Assembly (NCBI GenBank): GCA_013140985.1
Contig: JABFRU010000002.1
Location: 1 to 64,000, forward strand
Direction: 5' to 3'
Origin: Chitinophagaceae bacterium
GTDB lineage: Bacteria; Bacteroidota; Bacteroidia; Chitinophagales; Chitinophagaceae
DNA length: 64,000 bases
A program made the position numbers and the translations under genes. Below are positions 27,990-35,459 of this stretch, in pieces. Position 1 is the first letter of the stretch. Each line of letters starts with the position of its first letter. A model generated the notes under the pieces. That model was not told the origin of the DNA and did no database searches. It saw nothing but the letters and a program-made list of their open reading frames with translations.

Positions 27990-28036
27990 CACTAAATCAC
28001 ACGAATCAACACGAAGAAAATTTGTGTGATTTAGTG
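27990..28036. repeat. Intergenic inverted repeat (13-bp perfect stem)
   Basis: CACTAAATCACAC at 27990-28002 pairs with GTGTGATTTAGTG at 28024-28036. The outer GCCAC and GTGGC words and internal ACACGAA/TTCGTG words belong to a style of palindromic intergenic repeat common in environmental Bacteroidota. There is no T-run on either side, so it is not a standard terminator. It separates two convergent genes. Confidence 0.7.
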
Positions 28037-28056
28037 TGTTTTCGTGGCCAATCCTT

Positions 28057-28779
28057 TCACTTTTTTCTTTTGGCTAATTGCTGCAACGTTGCTCTCATAT
28101 CTTTTGGAAGAGAAGCTTCCAGTTCGATCATTTCTCCATTGACATCTTTGAATGACAATTGAAATGAATGCAATGCAAGCCGGCCCAGTATCGGTCTTTC
28201 TTCTTCTATATCTTTTGACAGCTTGAATTTTGATTTCAATGAAGAAACCAACACCGGTTTGCCATCACCATACAAAGGATCGCAAACAATGGGGTTGCCA
28301 ATGTTCATCATATGCACTCTTATCTGGTGCGTTCTGCCGGTATGTATCCTGAATTGAATAAAAGAATAAATACGATAATCTTCCAGCACTTCATAATCCG
28401 TCAGTGACTCTTTGCCTTTGCGGTGGATGATCATGGTACCGTTCAACGCCGGGTGCTCTGCGATCGGGTCATCGATCGTCCCTTTTTTTTCTACCAGAGA
28501 ACCGATAACTAATCCCTGGTAGATCTTTTTGGTTTGTCTTTCTTCAAATTGTTTGGATAAAAACTTATGTGCGATCTCATTCTTTGCAAAAACGATCACT
28601 CCGCTGGTATCTTTATCCAAACGATGAACGGTGAATATCTGACCATATTTTTCTTTCAATAATGTTTTTAATGAAACTTCTTTTCCTTCCCTGTCAGGAA
28701 TAGAAAGTAACCCGGAAGGCTTGTTGAAAGCAACAAGATCATCGTTTTCAAAAACTACCCAATCAGCGGCAATTTTCAT
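28057..28779 (-). CDS. RluA family pseudouridine synthase
   Basis: The 240-residue enzyme carries the RluA catalytic motif HRLDKDTSG with catalytic D55, then GRTHQIRVHM and ALHSFQL. It has no N-terminal S4 domain, so it belongs to the short RluA branch. It converts uridine to pseudouridine in rRNA and/or tRNA; the position cannot be told. It is followed on the other side of the inverted repeat by a convergent peroxiredoxin and lies 31 bp downstream of an RluB-type synthase on the same strand. Confidence 0.9.
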   Translation of the reverse strand: MKIAADWVVFENDDLVAFNKPSGLLSIPDREGKEVSLKTLLKEKYGQIFTVHRLDKDTSGVIVFAKNEIAHKFLSKQFEERQTKKIYQGLVIGSLVEKKGTIDDPIAEHPALNGTMIIHRKGKESLTDYEVLEDYRIYSFIQFRIHTGRTHQIRVHMMNIGNPIVCDPLYGDGKPVLVSSLKSKFKLSKDIEEERPILGRLALHSFQLSFKDVNGEMIELEASLPKDMRATLQQLAKRKK

Positions 28780-28810
28780 AGTAATCGTTTAAATCAGTGG
28801 AATCAATGGT

Positions 28811-29776
28811 TTATTTACCCTTGCTAAAATGTTTTAAGTCCCGTACTTCCTTTTCATTCAGGAAACGCCATTTGCCTCTTTCTACATTTTTCTTGGTAAG
28901 CCCGGCAAATGTTACCCGGTCGAGGTTTTTTACATCATATTTCAAATGTTCAAAGATGCGACGAACGATACGGTTGCGGCCGCTGTGTATCTCTACTCCA
29001 ATCTGTGTTTTGTCTTTGATATCTGCATAGGCTAGCACATCTACACTGGCAGTGCCATCTTCCAGCGTAACGCCTTTTAATATTTGATCGAAATCTTTTT
29101 TATCAAGAGGCCTGTTCAATGTAACATGGTAAACTTTTTTTACTTCATTGCTCGGGTGAGTAAGTTTTTGCGCCAGTTCTCCATCGTTTGTCAACAATAA
29201 GACACCGGAAGTATTTCTATCGAGGCGGCCAACCGGGTAAATTCTTTCACCAGTTGCTTTACTGATCAGATCGATAACTGTTTTTCTTCCCTGCGGATCA
29301 TCAGTAGTAGTGATATAATCTTTGGGCTTATTCAATAAAATGTAAACAAGATTTTTTGCAAGAAAGATCTTTTTGCCATTTACTCTCACTTCATCTTTGG
29401 CGCTTACTTTATGACCAGGTTCTGTTATGAGTTGCCCGTTTACTTTTACCAATCCTTTCTTCACCATCTCCGCGGCATCTCTTCTTGCAGCTATACCGGC
29501 ATGAGCAATGAATTTATTCAAAGGCATGAGATCTGATGTTTGCGGCCTGAGATGAGAGACCGGTGATTGTACGTCTGACTTCTGACCCCTCACATCTGGC
29601 CGCTGACCTCTTGCTTCGGCCTTCTTTTTATCAAAAAAATCTTCCCGTTCTTTCTTCCACTTTCTTTTTTCCTGTTTGAATTGTTCTTTGATGGCAGCAT
29701 TACTTTTCTTTTGAGAAAATTTGCTGAATTGCTGTGGCAATCCTTTCTTTTTGTTGGGGGCTGATCTCTTTTTCAT
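28811..29776 (-). CDS. RluB/RsuA-type pseudouridine synthase with S4 domain and repeat-derived insert
   Basis: The 321-residue enzyme has a basic N-terminal extension (1-55), an S4 RNA-binding domain (about 85-135; LNKFIAHAGIAARRDAAEM) and a catalytic domain with GRLDRNTSGVLLL (catalytic D186) and GRNRIVRRIFEHL. It modifies rRNA, probably 23S, by analogy with RluB. Residues about 56-83 (ARGQRPDVRGQKSDV then QSPVSHLRPQTSDL) read like a translated spacer repeat (gatgtgagaccggagatcag-style words) between the basic extension and the S4 domain. A TATCTTTG box lies 30 nt upstream. Confidence 0.92.
   Translation of the reverse strand: MKKRSAPNKKKGLPQQFSKFSQKKSNAAIKEQFKQEKRKWKKEREDFFDKKKAEARGQRPDVRGQKSDVQSPVSHLRPQTSDLMPLNKFIAHAGIAARRDAAEMVKKGLVKVNGQLITEPGHKVSAKDEVRVNGKKIFLAKNLVYILLNKPKDYITTTDDPQGRKTVIDLISKATGERIYPVGRLDRNTSGVLLLTNDGELAQKLTHPSNEVKKVYHVTLNRPLDKKDFDQILKGVTLEDGTASVDVLAYADIKDKTQIGVEIHSGRNRIVRRIFEHLKYDVKNLDRVTFAGLTKKNVERGKWRFLNEKEVRDLKHFSKGK
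29524..29612 (-). repeat. Spacer-type simple-word repeat inside the RluB-type gene
   Basis: The block contains reiterated words of the kind GGTCAGCGGCC, GATGTGAGGGGTCAG, AAGTCAGACGT and CATCAGATCTCATG. This is the style of intergenic filler seen in other spacers of this window. It is in frame and free of stop codons. Confidence 0.6.
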
Positions 29777-29806
29777 GTAGTAGTTGCTGTTTTACAACAG
29801 GAAGGG

Positions 29807-29814
29807 CAAAGATA
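29807..29814 (-). promoter_or_regulatory. -7 box TATCTTTG upstream of the RluB-type gene
   Basis: Exact TAnnTTTG match on the minus strand, 30 nt before the start codon at 29776. It lies between that gene and the terminator of the Spy-like gene. Confidence 0.55.
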
Positions 29815-29843
29815 AGCAATGAAGAAAGGTAGTAAAAAGAAAA

Positions 29844-29866
29844 CCCCTGACGTAAAAAGTCAGGGG
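29844..29866 (-). terminator. Rho-independent terminator of the Spy-like gene
   Basis: An 8-bp stem (CCCCTGAC / GTCAGGGG) with a 7-nt loop. On the minus strand it is followed by TTTTCTTTTTAC. It begins about 25 bp after the stop codon. Confidence 0.85.
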
Positions 29867-29891
29867 CAGTTTTCCTAATGAACGGATCAAA

Positions 29892-30560
29892 TTAAATCGT
29901 TTTTGCGGCTTCAGGCTCTTTCTTTTCACCTTTTGGACCATGATGTCCTTTATGACGCATCTCTTTCATCTTTTTTTGTTGCTCTTCAGTAAGGATTTCT
30001 TTCATTTTTTCTTTATTGCCTTCCATCACCTCTTTTATCTTTTCTTTCTTTTGTTCTTCACTCAACGCTTTATCTTCCCGGATACTTTTCATCTTTTCGC
30101 CGATCTCTTTACGATTAGCTTCCAGTTTGGCAGATTGTTCATCACTTAATCCTAACTCTTTCTTCATTTTTTCAGCTCTCTCTTTCCCCATTTCCTTCAT
30201 CTTTTCCTTTTGTTCAGCTTTTGATTTTTCCAACCTGGCTTTTTGCTCAGCAGTGAGAATGCCATCCATTTTTTCCTTATTCTCTTTCTTCAATGCTTCC
30301 ATCTTACTCTTCCATTCTTTCACAGTGATGTTCTCATTCTTCTTTAACTCATCCATTTGTTTTTTAAAACTTTCTCGTTGAGCTTTGAACTGTGTTTTTT
30401 GATCTTCAGTAAGATTTAATTCTTTCATGTCCATCCGGTGATGATGTCTTTTCTTATGCATCATATGCGGCTTTTCAGATTTTCTTTCAGGTATTTCCTG
30501 GGCATTTACAGATACAACTGCAATGGCAACCAACAGGAATAATCCAATAATCTTTTTCAT
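29892..30560 (-). CDS. Spy/CpxP-like periplasmic protein (LTxxQ repeats)
   Basis: The 222-residue protein starts at MKKIIGLFLLVAIAVVSVNA, a good signal peptide. The open frame extends further upstream into rlmN, but that extension lacks gene character. The mature part is a Lys/Glu/Met-rich helical protein with LTxxQ-type motifs (LNLTEDQKTQFKAQ, ILTAEQKARLEKS, LGLSDEQSAKLEAN, ALSEEQKKEKIKE, ILTEEQQKKMKE). A His/Met/Lys-rich stretch (HMMHKKRHHHRMDMK) near residue 32 could bind metal. Spy-like proteins act as periplasmic chaperones or stress sensors. Its own terminator follows. Confidence 0.75.
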   Translation of the reverse strand: MKKIIGLFLLVAIAVVSVNAQEIPERKSEKPHMMHKKRHHHRMDMKELNLTEDQKTQFKAQRESFKKQMDELKKNENITVKEWKSKMEALKKENKEKMDGILTAEQKARLEKSKAEQKEKMKEMGKERAEKMKKELGLSDEQSAKLEANRKEIGEKMKSIREDKALSEEQKKEKIKEVMEGNKEKMKEILTEEQQKKMKEMRHKGHHGPKGEKKEPEAAKTI

Positions 30561-30711
30561 GGTTATTATATTTTTGTTTTGGACGCCGAAGGAGTATGGA
30601 AACTTTCGGCAGGGCTGTTTGTGAAATAATTTTAACGGATTACTGACCCATAAGAATATAAGGGGTTTAATGGGAAATAGGAAAATCTTCGTAAATGGTG
30701 AAAATTGGGTA

Positions 30712-31764
30712 TTAATGGCTGTCTTTATTGGCCAATTGACCGCAGGCAGCATCAATATCCTTTCCTCTTGAACGGCGGAGACGGGAATTGACCCGGTGTT
30801 TTGTAAGATATTCCATAAAAGCTTCCACCTTGTCTTCATCGGGCTTTTCAAATTTGGCGAAGTCAATAGGATTGTATTCGATGATATTGATAAGATCAAC
30901 GGGTACCTGCCGGTATAATTTTATCAGCTCATCGGCATCCTTCAATGAGTCATTAAAATTCTTGAACAATATATATTCAAATGTGATCTCATTTTTTGTT
31001 TGTTTGTAGAAATAATTCAGTGCATCCACCAATGATTTTATGTTGTTTGTATCATTGATCGGCATGATCTCATGACGTTTCTCATCATTGGCAGCATGTA
31101 ATGACAGGGCCAGTTTGAACCGTACATTTTCTTCTCCCAGTTGTCTTATTTGTTTGGCTACACCGGCAGTGGATACAGTGATCCTTCTTGGACTCATCGC
31201 CATTCCATCAGTAGCAGTAATGCGTTCAATGGATCGCATCACATTTTTATAATTCAGCAATGGCTCACCCATTCCCATAAAAACAATATTGCTCAGTTTC
31301 TTTCCATATATCTTTTCGGATTGTTGATTGATCAGGGCTACCTGGTCATAGATCTCATCAAAGTCAAGATTCCTTTTGCGTTCCATATAGCCTGTAGCGC
31401 AGAATTTACAGCTCAGCGAACAACCAATTTGCGAAGAAACACAGGCTGTATATCTTGATGCAGTAGGGATCAGCACACCTTCCACCAAATGCCCATCATG
31501 TGTTTTGAAACGGCTCTTTACAGTACCATCAGCGGAGTATTGTGTGGCATCTATTGTTAAACCGGGTAATGTAAAATCTTCCTTTAGTTTATTGCGAAGC
31601 TCTTTGCTGATATTGGTCATGCCTTCAAAACTCTGCACAGGCTTCAGCCAAAGCCATTCATAGACCTGTTTGGCCCTGAACTTCTTTTCACCCAGTTCTT
31701 CAAAATATTCTTCGATCTCCCCCAGGGTCAGCGTCCTTATATTTCGCAATTTCGTCTTCTGCAT
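30712..31764 (-). CDS. rlmN: 23S rRNA A2503 / tRNA methyltransferase RlmN (radical SAM)
   Basis: The 350-residue enzyme has the radical-SAM cluster motif GCSLSCKFCATG (CxxxCxxC). It also has VFMGMGEPLLNYKNV and the C-terminal SRLRRSRGKDIDAACGQLA with the methyl-carrying cysteine. It methylates C2 of A2503 in 23S rRNA and A37 in some tRNAs. I chose MQKTKLRNIRTLTLGE (31764) over an ATG 21 codons upstream because homologues begin near here. The longer form would also start upstream of the TACCTTTG box (31769-31776), which ends 4 nt before this ATG. Confidence 0.95.
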   Translation of the reverse strand: MQKTKLRNIRTLTLGEIEEYFEELGEKKFRAKQVYEWLWLKPVQSFEGMTNISKELRNKLKEDFTLPGLTIDATQYSADGTVKSRFKTHDGHLVEGVLIPTASRYTACVSSQIGCSLSCKFCATGYMERKRNLDFDEIYDQVALINQQSEKIYGKKLSNIVFMGMGEPLLNYKNVMRSIERITATDGMAMSPRRITVSTAGVAKQIRQLGEENVRFKLALSLHAANDEKRHEIMPINDTNNIKSLVDALNYFYKQTKNEITFEYILFKNFNDSLKDADELIKLYRQVPVDLINIIEYNPIDFAKFEKPDEDKVEAFMEYLTKHRVNSRLRRSRGKDIDAACGQLANKDSH

Positions 31765-31768
31765 CGGG

Positions 31769-31776
31769 CAAAGGTA
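31769..31776 (-). promoter_or_regulatory. -7 box TACCTTTG directly before rlmN
   Basis: Exact TAnnTTTG match on the minus strand, ending 4 nt before the chosen rlmN start. This predicts transcription starting at or within a base or two of the start codon. The -33 element is weak. Confidence 0.55.
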
Positions 31777-31806
31777 CATTAGCAGGGCCGATTGGCTGTT
31801 CTTGAT

Positions 31807-31814
31807 TATTTTTG
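31807..31814 (+). promoter_or_regulatory. -7 box TATTTTTG for the thiolase gene
   Basis: Exact TAnnTTTG match, 17 nt before the start at 31832. Together with 31769-31776 it forms a compact divergent promoter pair only 30 bp apart. Confidence 0.5.
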
Positions 31815-31831
31815 ATGATTGATTCAATAGT

Positions 31832-33025
31832 ATGCAACCTGTTTATATAATTGATACCATAAGAACTCCCATTGGAAAATACGGGGGCGCATTAAGCACC
31901 ATCCGTCCGGACGACCTGCTGGCTCATGCAATAAAGGAGTTATTAAAAAGAAATCCTTCTGTTGATGTGAATGCCATTGAAGATGTAATAGCCGGTGCCG
32001 CTAACCAGGCAGGTGAAGACAATCGCAATGTGGCAAGAATGGCGGCTTTACTTGCAGGCTTACCGGTATCAGTAGCAGGCAATACAGTAAATCGTTTATG
32101 TGCATCCGGTTTGCAGGCTATCATGGATGCAGCAAGGCAAGTTATGTGCGGTGATGCAGAACTGATCATTGCAGGTGGAGTAGAAAGTATGACAAGAGCA
32201 CCGTTCGTAATGGGTAAAAGCAATGAAGCATGGAACAGGAAAGCAGAAGTATTTGATACAACAATGGGATGGAGATTTGTGAATCCTAAATTATCTGAAT
32301 TGTATCATCCTTATACAATGGGAGAAACGGCAGAGAATGTGGCGAAGCAATGGAAGATATCAAGGGAAGAACAGGATGCTTTTGCTTTCTCATCTCAACG
32401 AAAATATTTTGAAGCAAAAGATGCAGGCAAATGGAATGATGAGATCAGCCCTATTGAAGTAAAGAACGGGAAAGAAACAATAACGGTAAGTATTGATGAA
32501 CATCCAAGAGAAACTTCTATTGATAAACTGTCGGCATTAAAACCTGCCTTTATCAAAGATGGAACGGTGACGGCAGGAAATTCTTCCGGTATCAATGATG
32601 GTGCAGCAGCCATGTTGCTGGCAAGCGAAGCAGCTGTAAAAAAATATGGAGTGAAGCCATTGGCGAAAATTGTATCCATGGCTGTCGCCGGTGTCGATCC
32701 TGCTATTATGGGTATCGGGCCTGTGCCAGCTACAAAAAAGGCGTTGCAAAGAGCAGGATTAAAAATTGAGGACATTGATCTTGTAGAATTAAATGAAGCC
32801 TTTGCTTCTCAATCCATTGCCTGTATCCGGGATCTTCAACTGGATATGAACAAAGTGAACGTTAATGGCGGCGCTATAGCAATTGGTCATCCGCTGGGAT
32901 GCAGTGGTGTCCGCATTTCCACTACGTTATTGCAGGAAATGAAAAGAACTAACAGCAAATATGGGCTGGCCACTATGTGTGTGGGAGTAGGGCAGGGCGC
33001 TGCGATCATTTATGAAAAGTTATAA
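31832..33025 (+). CDS. Acetyl-CoA C-acyltransferase (thiolase)
   Basis: The 397-residue thiolase has nucleophilic C90 in NRLCASGLQAIMDAA, GHPLGCSG with catalytic H353 and the C-terminal catalytic C383 in TMCVGVGQG. Length is typical. It cleaves 3-ketoacyl-CoA to acetyl-CoA and a shortened acyl-CoA, the last step of beta-oxidation (FadA-like), or the related step of beta-ketoadipyl-CoA breakdown. No other fad gene is adjacent, so the pathway is open. It is divergent from rlmN. Confidence 0.92.
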   Translation: MQPVYIIDTIRTPIGKYGGALSTIRPDDLLAHAIKELLKRNPSVDVNAIEDVIAGAANQAGEDNRNVARMAALLAGLPVSVAGNTVNRLCASGLQAIMDAARQVMCGDAELIIAGGVESMTRAPFVMGKSNEAWNRKAEVFDTTMGWRFVNPKLSELYHPYTMGETAENVAKQWKISREEQDAFAFSSQRKYFEAKDAGKWNDEISPIEVKNGKETITVSIDEHPRETSIDKLSALKPAFIKDGTVTAGNSSGINDGAAAMLLASEAAVKKYGVKPLAKIVSMAVAGVDPAIMGIGPVPATKKALQRAGLKIEDIDLVELNEAFASQSIACIRDLQLDMNKVNVNGGAIAIGHPLGCSGVRISTTLLQEMKRTNSKYGLATMCVGVGQGAAIIYEKL

Positions 33026-33084
33026 CAATTGTTTTCTTTGTAACTTTCTTTCTTAATTTACGTTTCAAATCAAAAACACCGCAC

Positions 33085-33498
33085 ATGAAAAAACTTATTC
33101 TATCCTTCGTCCTTATCACAGGCTTTTATACTGTGAATGCGCAAACAGATTCTTTACAGGAATATGCCGGCACCTATGTTTTCCCTGATGGCAATGTGGT
33201 TCCTTCAGTAGATGTGACATTGGGCGGAGGCGCTTTGTCTATGTCTTCAGCAGCAGGCACTTCAGCATTAGTACAGTTAGGTGTTGACTCTTTCTCTGTT
33301 GTAGAATTCAGCGGTTCGGCTGTTTTCAGGAGAGGCGATGATAAAAAAGTAAATGGGGTACATATCGAAGCGGCGGGTTATGTAATGGATGGAAAGAAAC
33401 AGCAAAACGGTATCTGGATATTTACAACATATACAACATATTATCCTCCTGCTAAGAGAGAAAAAGAAATGAGGTGCAGAAATTCCGGTGATAACTAA
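33085..33498 (+). CDS. Small secreted protein, DUF3471-like
   Basis: The 137-residue protein has a signal peptide (MKKLILSFVLITGFYTVNAQ). A single beta-rich domain of about 100 residues (LQEYAGTYVFPDG, VDVTLGGGALSMSS, FSVVEFSGSAVFRRG) resembles the DUF3471-type module often attached to serine beta-lactamase-like proteins. Here it stands alone, without an enzyme domain. Function is unknown. A perfect palindromic terminator follows the stop. Confidence 0.6.
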   Translation: MKKLILSFVLITGFYTVNAQTDSLQEYAGTYVFPDGNVVPSVDVTLGGGALSMSSAAGTSALVQLGVDSFSVVEFSGSAVFRRGDDKKVNGVHIEAAGYVMDGKKQQNGIWIFTTYTTYYPPAKREKEMRCRNSGDN

Positions 33499-33508
33499 TA
33501 CTCTTGAT

Positions 33509-33538
33509 AATAAAAGGAAGCAATTGCTTCCTTTTATT
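33509..33538. terminator. Perfect 30-bp palindrome, bidirectional terminator
   Basis: A 15-bp arm (AATAAAAGGAAGCAA) meets its exact complement. It lies between two convergent genes and overlaps the last codon and stop of the minus-strand permease (33534). The U-rich flank is better on the plus side. Confidence 0.8.
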
Positions 33539-34745
33539 GTGAATGCCTGTAAAAATTATACAATATCTTTTTTACCATCCGGAAATTTGAGAAGGCAGAT
33601 AAGAATAGAAGCATAATAGTTAATACCAACAGCCACCAATGAACAACGGATGACAGTTCCGGCCGGTTTTGCATCACACGATGATGAAAGTACCATTGCA
33701 ATACCTGTGTAACAGCAAGTGCAATTAGTATGACGAATACATAAACCGGGATGAACCTGCCGGCCATTTTTCTACTAAGCCAGCCCGGTGAATAACCAAT
33801 GGTGAGCAGCAATCGCAGGTTGTCTTTACTTTTTGCTACTACCAATTGCAGGTAAAAAGAAAAAAGCATCAGCGCCAATACCACCACCATCACGCCGAAA
33901 ATACCGAGACCTGTAACAACACCCTGTATCACCTGCTTGGCTCTGCCAAACATTGTTTTGTCTTTATTGATACGGTAATTTTTCTGATCAAGAAAATTCA
34001 GGAAGTCCGGGTTGTTGGCATCTTTTGTTTTGATGAAGAGCCTTGATGCTTTGATAACAGGGCTGCCGCCAAATTCAGTATTGGCCCAATCGAGAAAACT
34101 TTTCGGCACCAGGAAAGAGTTGATCCGGTCGCTGAGCGCAACTACTGTTGCGCTGAACTCTATCGGATTTTGTTGTCTGTCAAAACAAGTAATGGTAAGT
34201 ACCAGCGAAGAAATGGTGGCTTCTGAAACCTGGGGCAATCCATATCCTGGTGAAAAGGCGGTATTATAAAGCTCTAGGAAATCAGAAGATACGATCAAAG
34301 GAATGGTGCCATCGCCTTCTTTCCAGTGAAAAGAGGGTGGAAGCGTATCCAGGAAATTGTTATCGATCGATTCTAAAAAAAAGTCAGTTTCAAAATCAAA
34401 TAAACGGCTGACGCTTAATCGGACACGGAAGTTATTAGCCAGTAACGGGGCCACATCATCAATAAAAGGTTGTTTGTGCAATTCTTCTGTTTCTTCTACG
34501 GAAAACATATTCAGCGCAGGTCTTCCCATCGTTTCATTGGTAACTGATTTTCTTATAGCAATGAAATCATAACCGTTTTTCCGGACCGCACTTTTCCTGT
34601 TAAGCTGCCGGAGATTAATGAACATCTGCACACAACATAATAATAGCAATACACCAATGCCCAGCCCGATAAAGGAAAACCACCGGCTTGTTTTACTGGT
34701 GCCGCTGAGCAATAAAGGTTTTATCGGTTTGAATGATGCTTTCAT
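33534..34745 (-). CDS. ABC transporter permease, FtsX-like
   Basis: The 403-residue membrane protein has one N-terminal helix (about 20-42; WFSFIGLGIGVLLLLCCVQM), a long extracytoplasmic domain (about 45-275) and three C-terminal helices (LGIFGVMVVVLALMLFSFYL, VYVFVILIALAVTQVLQWYF and WWLLVLTIMLLFLSAF). This is the FtsX/MacB layout. It starts 3 bp after the ATPase gene on the same strand, so the two form one operon. By analogy, such systems drive lipoprotein release, peptide export or envelope remodelling; the substrate is unknown. Confidence 0.75.
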   Translation of the reverse strand: MKASFKPIKPLLLSGTSKTSRWFSFIGLGIGVLLLLCCVQMFINLRQLNRKSAVRKNGYDFIAIRKSVTNETMGRPALNMFSVEETEELHKQPFIDDVAPLLANNFRVRLSVSRLFDFETDFFLESIDNNFLDTLPPSFHWKEGDGTIPLIVSSDFLELYNTAFSPGYGLPQVSEATISSLVLTITCFDRQQNPIEFSATVVALSDRINSFLVPKSFLDWANTEFGGSPVIKASRLFIKTKDANNPDFLNFLDQKNYRINKDKTMFGRAKQVIQGVVTGLGIFGVMVVVLALMLFSFYLQLVVAKSKDNLRLLLTIGYSPGWLSRKMAGRFIPVYVFVILIALAVTQVLQWYFHHRVMQNRPELSSVVHWWLLVLTIMLLFLSAFSNFRMVKKILYNFYRHSQ

Positions 34746-34748
34746 TTT

Positions 34749-35390
34749 TTACAGGTGCAGGATTCTGGTGTAAGGATATATATCAGATCTTTCAAGGTCG
34801 GCAAAAAGGATACAGGCATTTCTTGCTTTTGCTTCTTCCAGCAGTAAGGCCATAGCTTTTTCAGCATTGGCATTATCTAAATGGCTGAAGGGTTCATCCA
34901 ACAATAAAAATTCAAAAGGTTGGAGCAATGAACGGATTATAGCAATACGTTGCTGTTCGCCATAACTGCAGTTGCCGCATACTGATCTTAATTTATTATC
35001 AATACCAAGCCGCCCGGCCATTTCACTTATTTTATCAGCATTGTGATAAGGGTTGAGCTGCCGTTTCACTTCGAGATTTTCCAATACAGTTTGCCGGAGA
35101 AAAAGCCGCAGATCCTGGAAAACTATACTGAAAGGACCTGCCCGTAACGCAGCAGTCTCTTCAATGGTATAAGCATTCAGTTCTTTGCTATTATAGGTAA
35201 TACTGCCGCTGTATTCTTTACGCATTCCGTATAAAAAATGAATAAGGGAAGTTTTGCCGCTGCCGGAAGGGGCAACGATCTTGACCAGTTCACCTTTTGT
35301 AAAAGACAGATCCTTGCCCCATACTTCTGAGTTTTCCTTACGGTTAACTTCAAAATAAGAAGGCAACACATTATTTATACGGAACAGCAT
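34749..35390 (-). CDS. ABC transporter ATP-binding protein (partner of the FtsX-like permease)
   Basis: The 213-residue ATPase has Walker A APSGSGKTS (40-48), Q-loop Q92, signature CSYGEQQRI (141-149; SYGEQ in place of LSGGQ) and Walker B FLLLDEPFSHLD (161-172). The LolD/MacB-like size and pairing with the downstream permease suggest one functional ABC unit. Its start is preceded by a TATATTTG box only 4 nt away that overlaps the upstream gene's terminator, predicting a leaderless mRNA. Confidence 0.9.
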   Translation of the reverse strand: MLFRINNVLPSYFEVNRKENSEVWGKDLSFTKGELVKIVAPSGSGKTSLIHFLYGMRKEYSGSITYNSKELNAYTIEETAALRAGPFSIVFQDLRLFLRQTVLENLEVKRQLNPYHNADKISEMAGRLGIDNKLRSVCGNCSYGEQQRIAIIRSLLQPFEFLLLDEPFSHLDNANAEKAMALLLEEAKARNACILFADLERSDIYPYTRILHL

Positions 35391-35394
35391 TAAT

Positions 35395-35402
35395 CAAATA
35401 TA
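35395..35402 (-). promoter_or_regulatory. -7 box TATATTTG directly before the ABC ATPase gene
   Basis: Exact TAnnTTTG match on the minus strand, ending 4 nt before the start codon at 35390. It directly abuts the stem of the terminator at 35404-35441, within that terminator's T-rich tract. Confidence 0.55.
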
Positions 35403-35403
35403 A

Positions 35404-35441
35404 AAAAGCCGCTGGCAGTTTGAACTGTCATTACGGCTTTT
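35404..35441 (-). terminator. Rho-independent terminator of the DUF4836 gene
   Basis: Outer stem AAAAGCCG / CGGCTTTT with an inner stem GGCAGTT / AACTGTC. On the minus strand it is followed by TTTTTTATATTTG. It lies 19 bp after the DUF4836 stop. Confidence 0.85.
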
Positions 35442-35459
35442 ATGAAATAATAAATTTAT

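Noticed and set aside
27990-28036. Inverted repeat as a standard terminator
   Set aside because: No T-run follows the stem on either strand, so it is listed as a repeat.
30561-30899. Upstream extension of the Spy-like frame to 30899
   Set aside because: It overlaps the 3' part of rlmN, has no recognisable protein, and a perfect signal peptide starts at 30560.
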